A DNA stretch of 7,020 nt, taken from NCBI GenBank assembly GCA_025935655.1, contig JAICUV010000180.1:1-7020 (forward strand), given 5' to 3'. The DNA is from Chloroflexota bacterium. Lineage in GTDB: Bacteria > Chloroflexota > Limnocylindria > Limnocylindrales > CSP1-4. The translations under genes were made by a program, and so were the position numbers. The notes under the pieces were generated by a model, which had not been told where the DNA came from, searched no databases, and was given only the letters and a program-made list of their open reading frames with translations. Below are positions 1 through 5,194 of this stretch, in pieces. Position 1 is the stretch's first letter, and each line of letters starts with the position of its first letter.

Positions 1-1
1 G

Positions 2-529
2 AGCGCCTCGGCGGCCGGGTGCTCCAGCGGCGCCGATCACGCGACGGCGATGGCCGATCCGACGCCGATGGCGCCCGCGACAGCCGCAGCCGGCGCCTCG
101 GCCGCCGGTGGCGCGCTCGTCACCGTCCAGGTCCCGCTCGGGGCCATGACGATGCCCACCCAGGCCGAGGTCAGCGCGGCGTGGGCGGCGCGGCCCGACT
201 TCGTGAAGGCCCTCCCGTCGGACTGGCAGGGCGCCTACTCGTTCGCGCTCGCCCGGCCCGACGTCCTGCAGTGGATCCCCTGCTACTGCGGCTGCACGGG
301 GATCGAGCACCGCAGCAACCTTGACTGCTTCTTCGTCCGCCGCGAGGTCAAGGGCACCTTCCAGTACGAGGAGCACGCCTCCTACTGCGACATCTGCGTC
401 AAGACCGCGAATCTCGCCCAGCAGATGCTGCGCGATGGGGCGTCGATGGTCCAGATCCGGGCCGCGGTCGACGCGCAGTTCGGGGGCGGCGCGGCCCCGG
501 GCACCGATACGCCGATGCCGCCCGCCTGA
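2..529 (+). CDS. PCYCGC-motif lipoprotein, 5' end outside window
   Basis: Secreted, probably membrane-anchored lipoprotein of the PCYCGC family; the molecular function of this family is not known to me. The frame is open to the left edge. Its first visible codons read SASAAGCSSG, a lipobox ending at Cys (codon 20-22), so the signal peptide start lies upstream and the ATG at 50 is internal. Counting from codon 2-4, a low-complexity Ala/Pro/Thr linker is followed by a globular domain containing IPCYCGCTG (Cys 94, 96, 98), then SNLDCFF (Cys 109), then SYCDIC (Cys 129, 132), and then an amphipathic stretch ending IRAAVDAQF. Six conserved Cys with nearby His suggest metal binding or disulfides, which is inference. 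The tail is Gly/Pro-rich. It converges on fdhD 52 bp away. Family call is firm; role unknown. Confidence 0.9.
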   Translation, partial: SASAAGCSSGADHATAMADPTPMAPATAAAGASAAGGALVTVQVPLGAMTMPTQAEVSAAWAARPDFVKALPSDWQGAYSFALARPDVLQWIPCYCGCTGIEHRSNLDCFFVRREVKGTFQYEEHASYCDICVKTANLAQQMLRDGASMVQIRAAVDAQFGGGAAPGTDTPMPPA

Positions 530-539
530 GCGCCGCCCC

Positions 540-556
540 GGCCGCGCGCCGCGGCC
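540..556. terminator. GC hairpin between convergent genes
   Basis: A perfect 7-bp stem GGCCGCG / CGCGGCC encloses a 3-nt loop CGC. It lies in the 52-bp gap between the ends of the PCYCGC gene and fdhD, so it could end transcription in both directions. No T-run follows on either strand, so it is at best a GC-only or Rho-assisted terminator. Confidence 0.45.
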
Positions 557-581
557 CACGCCGAATCTCTCCGGAGGAGCC

Positions 582-1457
582 CTACGCCCGCCCGACCCTC
601 ACCCGGTCGCGGCGGGCGTAGACGTTGAAGCCGTCGCCGCGCAGGAAGCCCACCAGCGTCACGCCGAGCCGCTCGGCCGCATCGACCGCCAGGTCCGACG
701 GCGCGCTGACCGCCGCGAGGACCGGGACGCCCGCGACCGCGGCCTTCTGGACGAGCTCGAAGCTGGCCCGGCCGGAGACGAGGACGACCCGGTCGTGAAG
801 GGGGAGGGCGCCGGCGAGCACCTGCGATCCCACGAGCTTGTCCAGCGCGTTGTGGCGGCCGACGTCCTCGCGCAGCTCGAGGAGCGACCCGTCGCCCGTG
901 AACAGGCCCGCCGCGTGGATCCCACCCGTGTGCTCGAAGACCTGCTGCGCCGCACGGAGCGTCGCGGGGAGGGCGAGCAGCGTCGCGGGGTCGATGACCG
1001 GGCCGGGCGGGATGGGATCGGAGCGGACCGCCACCTCGTCGAGGCTCGCCTTGCCGCAGATCCCGCACGATGCCGTGGCCACGAAGTGGCGCTCCGCCAC
1101 GAGGCCCGGGTCGAAGGAACGGGCGAGATGCACGGTGATCGTGTCGTCGGGGCGGCTGTCCGTGGCCGGGTCGCCGGCGGTGAAGCCCGTGATCGCGTCG
1201 GTGTCGTGGATCAGCCCCTCCGTGCGGAGGAAGCCGGCCGCGAGCTCGTCCTCGTGGCCCGGGGTGCGCATGGTCACGGCGACGTCCACGGGGTCCTGTC
1301 CCGGGCCCGCGGCGTGGATCGCGAGCGGCTCCTCGCCGCTCAGTCGGTCCTCGCGCTCCTCCGCGACGCCGCCGCGGTACGCGGTGATCGTCACGCGCGT
1401 CGCCTGCCGCTCGATGGACGGCGGCCGTGCGTCGGCGGGACGGTCGGGGGCGGGCAT
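582..1457 (-). CDS. fdhD: Formate dehydrogenase accessory sulfurtransferase FdhD
   Basis: FdhD passes sulfur from the cysteine desulfurase to the molybdenum or tungsten bis-MGD cofactor, which formate dehydrogenase needs for activity; it acts in the cytoplasm. The 291-aa length is normal for the family. Visible motifs are GEEPLAIH (41-48), the sulfur-carrying CxxC loop TASCGICGKASLDE with Cys131 and Cys134, TGGIHAAGLF (178-186), REDVGRHNALDKL (197-209) and VSGRASFELVQKA (228-240), all hallmark FdhD sequences in the expected order. The ATG at 1457 has no Shine-Dalgarno site, but TACGAT lies 6 nt upstream, fitting a leaderless start. It is divergent from the PPOX gene and convergent with the PCYCGC gene. 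No formate dehydrogenase subunit is in the window, so its client must be encoded elsewhere. Confidence 0.96.
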   Translation of the reverse strand: MPAPDRPADARPPSIERQATRVTITAYRGGVAEEREDRLSGEEPLAIHAAGPGQDPVDVAVTMRTPGHEDELAAGFLRTEGLIHDTDAITGFTAGDPATDSRPDDTITVHLARSFDPGLVAERHFVATASCGICGKASLDEVAVRSDPIPPGPVIDPATLLALPATLRAAQQVFEHTGGIHAAGLFTGDGSLLELREDVGRHNALDKLVGSQVLAGALPLHDRVVLVSGRASFELVQKAAVAGVPVLAAVSAPSDLAVDAAERLGVTLVGFLRGDGFNVYARRDRVRVGRA

Positions 1458-1463
1458 GGGGGG

Positions 1464-1469
1464 ATCGTA
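1464..1469 (-). promoter_or_regulatory. Putative -10 box of fdhD (leaderless)
   Basis: On the - strand TACGAT matches the bacterial TAnnnT -10 pattern and lies exactly 6 nt before the fdhD ATG, so transcription would begin at or next to the A of ATG. There is no purine-rich ribosome binding site (the spacer is all C). No convincing -35 box is seen. Confidence 0.45.
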
Positions 1470-1508
1470 GCGCCCGACGTCCCGACACCCGACGCCCCGG
1501 CGCCTGCC

Positions 1509-1532
1509 GCTCGCGTCGCGCGCGTCGCGAGC
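1509..1532. repeat. 7-bp inverted repeat upstream of fdhD
   Basis: GCTCGCG (1509-1515) is perfectly complementary to CGCGAGC (1526-1532) across a 10-nt loop of alternating CG. It is about 50 bp upstream of the fdhD start, so it may be an operator or simply GC-rich palindromic sequence. In DNA this rich in CG dinucleotides, chance is a real alternative. Confidence 0.3.
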
Positions 1533-1536
1533 CGCC

Positions 1537-1670
1537 GGCCGACTCTACGGTTCCGTCGCGGAACGGGACACCCGCCGGACGGCTCATCCATTCCGCCCAA
1601 GCGCCGGTCCACGGAACGGGCGAGTCGGCCCGCGCATGAATCATCTCGTCCCGGAACGGGAGAGTCGCCG
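1537..1670. repeat. Cluster of five 19-bp motif copies, mixed orientation
   Basis: The best copies are CGGAACGGGCGAGTCGGCC (1612-1630, +) and CGGAACGGGAGAGTCGCCG (1652-1670, +). Related copies are CGGAACCGTAGAGTCGGCC (1537-1555, -), CGGAACGGGACACCCGCCG (1559-1577, +) and the more degenerate CGGAATGGATGAGCCGTCC (1577-1595, -). The 1559-1577 copy matches the 1652 copy at 16 of 19 positions, and the 1577-1595 copy matches the 1612 copy at 14 of 19. The first two copies face each other and form a 6-bp hairpin (GTTCCG-TCG-CGGAAC, 1550-1564). The location between divergent genes suggests binding sites for a regulator; a decayed repeat family is the alternative. Confidence 0.6.
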
Positions 1671-1736
1671 AGCGACTGACACGCGGGCTGCAGCCAGTGG
1701 ACAAGCGCACCCCTGCCCACGCAACGGCCGGTCGCG

Positions 1737-1742
1737 CATACT
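1737..1742 (+). promoter_or_regulatory. Putative -10 box of PPOX gene (leaderless)
   Basis: CATACT differs from TATACT by one base and ends 6 nt before the ATG at 1749, the same spacing as in fdhD and the DUF2277 gene. No Shine-Dalgarno site is present. The -35 region at about 1714-1719 (TGCCCA) is a poor match. Confidence 0.4.
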
Positions 1743-1748
1743 CGCCGC

Positions 1749-2225
1749 ATGACGCGTCCCCAGATTCTCGATGACGCCCAGCGGGCCTTCGTCGCCGAGA
1801 CCCGCCGCGCGATCCTCGCGACGACCGCACCCGACAACCGGCCGCGGCTGGTCCCGGTGTGCTTCGTCCTCCACCCGCACGACGACGCGATGGGCCGGCC
1901 GATCGTCTACACGCCGCTCGACGAGAAGCCCAAGCAGGGCGTGGACCCGCGTGGGCTCGCCCGGGTCCGCGACCTGCTGGTGCTGCCGCAGGTGACCCTG
2001 GTCGTCGATCGCTGGGACGAGGACTGGTCACGCCTCGGCTGGATCCGCCTCTACGGGACAGGCGAGCTCCTGGAGCCCGAGCCGCGCGAGGTCGAGGAGC
2101 ATGCCGCGGCCGTCGCCGCCCTCCGCGCGAAGTATCCCCAGTACGAGCAGCACGGCCTCGACGGCCGTCCGGTCATCCGGATCGCCGTGGACCGCGTCGT
2201 CTCCTGGGGCGACACGAACCCCTAG
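1749..2225 (+). CDS. PPOX-class (Rv0121-like) F420-dependent family protein
   Basis: A 158-aa split-barrel flavin/deazaflavin-binding protein. It closely resembles the probable F420-dependent Rv0121 family of the pyridoxamine 5'-phosphate oxidase superfamily. Typical sequences are RRAILATTAPDNRPRLVPVCF (19-39, the first barrel strands), VYTPLDEKPK (53-62), LPQVTLVVDRWDEDWSRLGWIR (79-100) and the C-terminal KYPQYEQHGLDGRPVIRIAVDRVVSWG. Known relatives bind F420 and reduce small unsaturated substrates; the substrate here cannot be told. The ATG was chosen because it begins the family's usual N-terminus and follows a -10-like box at leaderless spacing. Its TAG stop (2223-2225) lies inside the direct repeat made by the insertion element, and the coding sequence is intact. 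Before insertion it was convergent with the alpha/beta hydrolase gene, 6 bp away. Confidence 0.88.
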   Translation: MTRPQILDDAQRAFVAETRRAILATTAPDNRPRLVPVCFVLHPHDDAMGRPIVYTPLDEKPKQGVDPRGLARVRDLLVLPQVTLVVDRWDEDWSRLGWIRLYGTGELLEPEPREVEEHAAAVAALRAKYPQYEQHGLDGRPVIRIAVDRVVSWGDTNP

Positions 2226-2234
2226 CGCCGGCTA
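2223..2234. repeat. Left direct repeat (target site duplication)
   Basis: TAGCGCCGGCTA occurs here and again at 4352-4363, directly outside the terminal inverted repeats. It begins with the stop codon of the PPOX gene. Because the 12-mer starts with TAG and ends with CTA, the true duplication could be 12, 10, 8 or 6 bp, with inverted repeats of 26, 27, 28 or 29 bp respectively. Confidence 0.85.
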
Positions 2235-2260
2235 GCTGCGGACCGAAGTGCGTACGGAGG
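2235..2260 (+). repeat. Left terminal inverted repeat
   Basis: This 26-bp sequence begins GCTGCGGACCGAAGTG and ends CGTACGGAGG. It is the exact reverse complement of 4326-4351. The match stops at the next base inward (G on the left, T on the right). Confidence 0.95.
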
Positions 2261-2297
2261 GCCGATGTAGGACCTCTGTGTCATTGCGCTAGACCCG

Positions 2298-3584
2298 ATG
2301 GAGCAGCACGCTCGAGGCATGGAAACGCAGGTGGCTTGCCCCGACCACCCCGACAGCCCGAAGATCGTCAAGGCTGGGCGACGGGGACGACGGCAACGCT
2401 ATCGCTGCTTCCCGGAGCCCGGTGACAAGCACGACTTCTTCGCGCCGGTTGTCATCGACCTGGTCGGCGCATGTGCCACATGCCGCCGCGATTGGGACGG
2501 TGGGTTCGCGGCCGCACGCCGGGCCCACTTCGTGCTCCCGATCATCGCCGAGTTCCTGCGCTACCTGGGACGCGGCGACAGCTTGCGCCTGGCGGCCGAG
2601 CACGCGCGAATCGACACAGTCGCCCTGACCAACCAGCGCGCGATCCAAACGGGTCACGGCGCGCCTGCGGGTCGCGGCGGGATCAGGGAGGACGGCCGGA
2701 CATCGGTGGACTGGCTGGACCGCTACGGCTACCTCGTGGGCCGCGAGCTGATGCCCCACCAGTGGCCGAACGCGACGATCGTCGTTGACTCTCAGCCCTT
2801 CCAGGCGAAGAGCTACTACCCGAAGAAGCACGCTCTGGCCGGACGACCGAAGCCCAACGGCGTCCCGGCATTCGCCGTGCTCGCGGCTGGAATCCGGTTG
2901 CCGAGCGGGTCCAAGCGCCGGCGGCACGACCTCAAGATCCTCCACGTGCGCGCCTTCCCGGCTGACCACAAACCGCACTGGGTCGCGTTCTTCCGCAGCC
3001 TCCCCCGCACGCCCCGGACCATCATCTCGGATCCAGACCCGCAGATCGCCTACGCGATCCGTGAGGCTTGGCCGGTCGGAATGCGGCCGCGCCACCTGCT
3101 CTCCACATGGCACTACCGGAACAAGATCCAGGAGAAGTTCACGGCATCGAAGTGGTATCCGACAACACACCCCCTCGCCAACGAGGCACTCAACGCCTTC
3201 ACCGATCCGAACACGTTCGCGGTGTTCCGCGTCAAGGCGATTCTCTGGGGACCCCCAAAGGTGCGCGCCTGGCTCAAGAGCAAGGGCGACGAGGTCCAAT
3301 CGAGGTTGGAGTCTGCCTCACCGACGAGCACGAGCGACGTGGACGCGTTCCTCAAGGGAAGGGTGTGGCGCGCGCTCACGATCGGGCGTGGTCGTCTCAC
3401 GAACCTCACGCGACTCGACGTGCGGCTCGCGCTGATCGCCCTCCATTGGAACCGCCAGGACCGCAAGGACCGCTACGAACAGGTCCTCGTCGAGCGCCTC
3501 TCGAACGAACGTCGCAGCGATCGCTCGAAGCGTCGGGAGCTAGACGGCGAGTTCTGGGCGGAGGACTGGCTGTTGGCCGGCTGA
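2298..3584 (+). CDS. DDE-type transposase of the element
   Basis: A 428-aa protein that presumably cuts and joins the element ends. The N-terminus looks like a zinc ribbon: CPDH (Cys14, His17), YRC (Cys37) and CATC (Cys59, Cys62). A helix-rich, possibly helix-turn-helix region follows at about 77-112 (LPIIAEFLRYLGRGDSLRLA). The likely RNase H-like core has IVVDSQPF (Asp164) and IISDPDPQ (Asp245, Asp247), then LLSTWHYRNK (His272), recalling the C/xxH segment of MULE/IS256-like enzymes. Where a third acid is expected I see only TNLTRLDVRLAL (Asp374), so the triad may be DDD or the Glu lies elsewhere. The C-terminus is basic. Start: ATG 2298 is the first in frame; ATG 2319 is an alternative, and neither has a clear ribosome site. 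The element context makes the call firm; the family is uncertain. Confidence 0.85.
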   Translation: MEQHARGMETQVACPDHPDSPKIVKAGRRGRRQRYRCFPEPGDKHDFFAPVVIDLVGACATCRRDWDGGFAAARRAHFVLPIIAEFLRYLGRGDSLRLAAEHARIDTVALTNQRAIQTGHGAPAGRGGIREDGRTSVDWLDRYGYLVGRELMPHQWPNATIVVDSQPFQAKSYYPKKHALAGRPKPNGVPAFAVLAAGIRLPSGSKRRRHDLKILHVRAFPADHKPHWVAFFRSLPRTPRTIISDPDPQIAYAIREAWPVGMRPRHLLSTWHYRNKIQEKFTASKWYPTTHPLANEALNAFTDPNTFAVFRVKAILWGPPKVRAWLKSKGDEVQSRLESASPTSTSDVDAFLKGRVWRALTIGRGRLTNLTRLDVRLALIALHWNRQDRKDRYEQVLVERLSNERRSDRSKRRELDGEFWAEDWLLAG

Positions 3585-3585
3585 G

Positions 3586-3619
3586 GTCGCCGGGCGACGA
3601 TCGACGCGGGCTTTAGCCC
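3586..3619. other. Two small hairpins between convergent element genes
   Basis: The 28-bp gap and adjoining bases hold GTCGC-CGG-GCGAC (3586-3598) and GGGCT-TT-AGCCC (3608-3619). The second overlaps the TAA stop of the lipoprotein gene. They may act as a weak bidirectional terminator separating transposase and passenger transcription, but the stems are only 5 bp and no long T-run follows. Confidence 0.3.
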
Positions 3620-4206
3620 TCCACCCAGACGGTGTATGTGAGGCTCGCGCTGCGGTACGTGCCCGTCACCTCCCAGCAGCCGCGCGACGGAACCTCGACG
3701 CCAACGAGCATGGCGACCCCAAAGTCGGCCGCGGCATTCGTTCCGCGCCCAGACGTGGCGAACTGGTCGGAGCCGTCAAGCTTGCGGCCACTCACGGTGA
3801 TGGCTGGCTCAGGCTCAGTCTGCGGGTCCCAATCAGCGCTCCACCAGAATGTCTTCTGGCTGAACCCATCTGGACCGTGGGGTAGGTCGGTCCACAGCTC
3901 CCCCTCGCGACTGATCATGGTCCACAGCGCCAGCGTTCCGAACCATGCCGCGTCGTAGTAAGCGGGTGGCCGGTGGGGCGCGGGCGACGGAGGGACAAGC
4001 GGTGTCAACGGCCTCGTGATCAGGCAATCATCGGGCGACTCCGCGGACAGGGTTGCCTGGGCTGATCGGAAGTCGGCGGGCGTAGGCACCTGAGCACTCG
4101 GCGACGAACCGTCTGCGGCTGTCCCAGGCTGTGCCTCCCCTCCGACCGTGGTGACACAACCTGCTGCGAGCGTCACGGCGACCAGGAACCCAATGGTCTG
4201 TCGCAT
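3613..4206 (-). CDS. Passenger lipoprotein of the insertion element
   Basis: A 197-aa protein with a lipoprotein signal peptide: basic start MRQ, hydrophobic IGFLVAVTLAAG, then Cys17 for lipid attachment. A disordered Gly/Ser/Pro linker (about 18-82) precedes a compact domain with YYDAAWFGTLALWTM (83-97), LPHGPDGFSQKTFWWSADW (108-126), ITVSGRKLDG (136-145), AMLVGVEVPSRGCWEVTGTY (165-184) and a final beta-strand LTYTVWV. Cys61 and Cys177 could form a disulfide. The GCWEVTG-plus-strand ending recalls secreted hypothetical proteins I associate with Chloroflexota and other bacteria; no function is known to me. Start: the ATG at 4206 has AGGGAG 6 nt upstream and begins the signal peptide. The frame also runs upstream into the right inverted repeat, but those codons do not resemble a signal sequence. 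It lies wholly inside the element, tail to tail with the transposase. It has no recognisable role in transposition and looks like cargo. Confidence 0.8.
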   Translation of the reverse strand: MRQTIGFLVAVTLAAGCVTTVGGEAQPGTAADGSSPSAQVPTPADFRSAQATLSAESPDDCLITRPLTPLVPPSPAPHRPPAYYDAAWFGTLALWTMISREGELWTDLPHGPDGFSQKTFWWSADWDPQTEPEPAITVSGRKLDGSDQFATSGRGTNAAADFGVAMLVGVEVPSRGCWEVTGTYRSASLTYTVWVEG

Positions 4207-4212
4207 TTGGCT

Positions 4213-4218
4213 CTCCCT
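4213..4218 (-). promoter_or_regulatory. Shine-Dalgarno site of passenger lipoprotein
   Basis: AGGGAG on the - strand lies 6 nt before the ATG at 4206 and decides this start over the longer upstream frame. It contrasts with the host genes fdhD, PPOX and DUF2277, which have no such site. Confidence 0.7.
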
Positions 4219-4325
4219 GCTGTCGCGATTCTTACACCGGACAAGGAAGATCGGTTCCCGACACCATGGCGCGCAGGCTTGATCGCCGCGCGGACGGGAG
4301 TATCCACACTCGGCAGAGCAGGCGA

Positions 4326-4351
4326 CCTCCGTACGCACTTCGGTCCGCAGC
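4326..4351 (-). repeat. Right terminal inverted repeat
   Basis: Read on the - strand, this is identical to 2235-2260 over 26 bp, starting GCTGCGGACCGAAGTG. It is followed outward by the second copy of the 12-bp direct repeat. Confidence 0.95.
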
Positions 4352-4363
4352 TAGCGCCGGCTA
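4352..4363. repeat. Right direct repeat (target site duplication)
   Basis: TAGCGCCGGCTA is identical to 2223-2234. Its last three bases CTA are the TAG stop of the alpha/beta hydrolase on the - strand, so the repeat supplies that gene's stop codon as the left copy does for the PPOX gene. Confidence 0.85.
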
Positions 4364-5194
4364 CTCCGACGCGGCCTCGACGTCGGCGAGGAACCCGAGC
4401 AGCGTCTCCGTGAACCACGCCGGGCGCTCGAGGCTGGGCAGGTGGGCGACGTCGGGCAGGTCGATGCGTCGTGCGCCTGCCCGCTCCACGAGCACCCCGG
4501 CCCCGGCCCGCACCCCCGACTCGTCGAGCCCGCCGGCGATCGCCAGCACCGGGACCCGCAGCTCGCCGAGCCGCCCGAACGCGGGCGGGTCCAGCACGAT
4601 CGGCTGGCCGGACTCCTTCTCCTGGACATATGTCTCGAGTGTCATCAGCCGGACGAAGTCGCGCGCGAACGCGGGCGCCCGGCCCGCCGGCTGTCCGATC
4701 CCGTCCACCCAGACCTGCACCTCGTGGTCGGCGAGCGCCGCCCAGTCGTGCGCCTCCTCGAGCGCCTCGCTCCGCTCGAACGCGGCCAGCTCCTCGGGCG
4801 TCTCCTCCCACTCGAAGCCCGACAGCCCGCCACAGACCCACACGATCCCGGCGCACCGATCCGGGTACTCCAGCGCCGTGTCCACCACGATCTGGCCGGC
4901 GCGCGAGCAGCCCACGAAGACCGCCCGCTCGATCCCCGCCGCGTCCAGCACCGCGACGAGGTCCGCACGGTTCGAGAACGGCACCGCCTCGGTCTCGGTC
5001 CGCCCGAAGCCACGCGTGTCGTAGCGGGCGACCCGGTGACGCGCCACGAGCGCGTCCCACTGCGGGTCCCACATCCGCGCATCGGCGACACCCGCGTGGA
5101 CGAGCACGACCGCGCTGCCCTCACCGGCCCACTGGGCCCACAGGCGGCCGCCCGGGACGTCGACCAGGCCCTCGAATGCGGTGCTCTCGCTCAT
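4361..5194 (-). CDS. Alpha/beta hydrolase
   Basis: A 277-aa soluble serine hydrolase of the alpha/beta fold, normal length, with no signal peptide. Visible elements are the oxyanion-region VVLVHAGVADARMWDPQ (29-45), YDTRGFGRTET (58-68), the nucleophile elbow VGCSRAG with Ser97, the acid strand VLAIAGGLDES with probable Asp224, and the catalytic His251 in DVAHLPSLERP. A cap domain spans about 125-205. The elbow reads G-C-S-R-A-G, not strict GxSxG, a tolerated variant in this superfamily. The substrate is unknown; relatives include esterases, lactonases and C-C hydrolases. It is the last gene of the operon: its ATG overlaps the stop of the PLP enzyme gene (ATGA), implying translational coupling. 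The insertion element abuts its stop codon without altering it. Confidence 0.88.
   Translation of the reverse strand: MSESTAFEGLVDVPGGRLWAQWAGEGSAVVLVHAGVADARMWDPQWDALVARHRVARYDTRGFGRTETEAVPFSNRADLVAVLDAAGIERAVFVGCSRAGQIVVDTALEYPDRCAGIVWVCGGLSGFEWEETPEELAAFERSEALEEAHDWAALADHEVQVWVDGIGQPAGRAPAFARDFVRLMTLETYVQEKESGQPIVLDPPAFGRLGELRVPVLAIAGGLDESGVRAGAGVLVERAGARRIDLPDVAHLPSLERPAWFTETLLGFLADVEAASE

Larger units (their letters stand above)
1458..1748. other. Divergent intergenic region with repeats and promoters
   Basis: This 291-bp stretch separates fdhD (-) from the PPOX gene (+). I see no credible coding sequence in it. From left to right it holds the putative fdhD -10 element, three close copies of CCCGAC starting at 1473, 1481 and 1488, a palindrome at 1509-1532, the 19-bp motif cluster at 1537-1670, and a putative -10 for the PPOX gene. 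The density of small repeats suggests a shared regulatory region. Confidence 0.6.
2235..4351 (+). mobile_element. Insertion element with passenger lipoprotein gene
   Basis: This 2117-bp unit is bounded by perfect 26-bp terminal inverted repeats and flanked by a 12-bp direct repeat. It contains a 428-aa transposase (+) and a convergent 197-aa lipoprotein gene (-). Removing the element and one repeat copy restores a plausible junction in which two convergent genes end 6 bp apart. Perfect ends, intact transposase and intact target repeat suggest recent insertion and possible activity. Its sequence is visibly less GC-extreme than its surroundings. I cannot assign an IS family from the sequence alone; an 8-bp duplication, one allowed reading, would be compatible with ISL3-like or IS256/MULE-like groups. 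Confidence 0.92.

Noticed and set aside
1537..1670. CRISPR array reading of the repeated motif
   Set aside because: Copies are only 19 bp, imperfect, in both orientations and unevenly spaced, with no uniform spacers and no cas genes in the window.
382..2031. A 549-codon open frame on the - strand across the fdhD region
   Set aside because: It is Arg/Gly/Pro/Ala-rich nonsense typical of the wrong frame in high-GC DNA, and fdhD in another frame carries all the family motifs.
2289..3299. A 336-codon - strand frame opposite the transposase
   Set aside because: It has no domain signature, its composition mirrors the complementary frame, and the + strand transposase fits the element context.
4207..4338. 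44-codon N-terminal extension of the passenger lipoprotein into the right inverted repeat
   Set aside because: The extension is Cys/Arg-rich and would bury the signal peptide; AGGGAG 6 nt before the internal ATG supports the shorter start.
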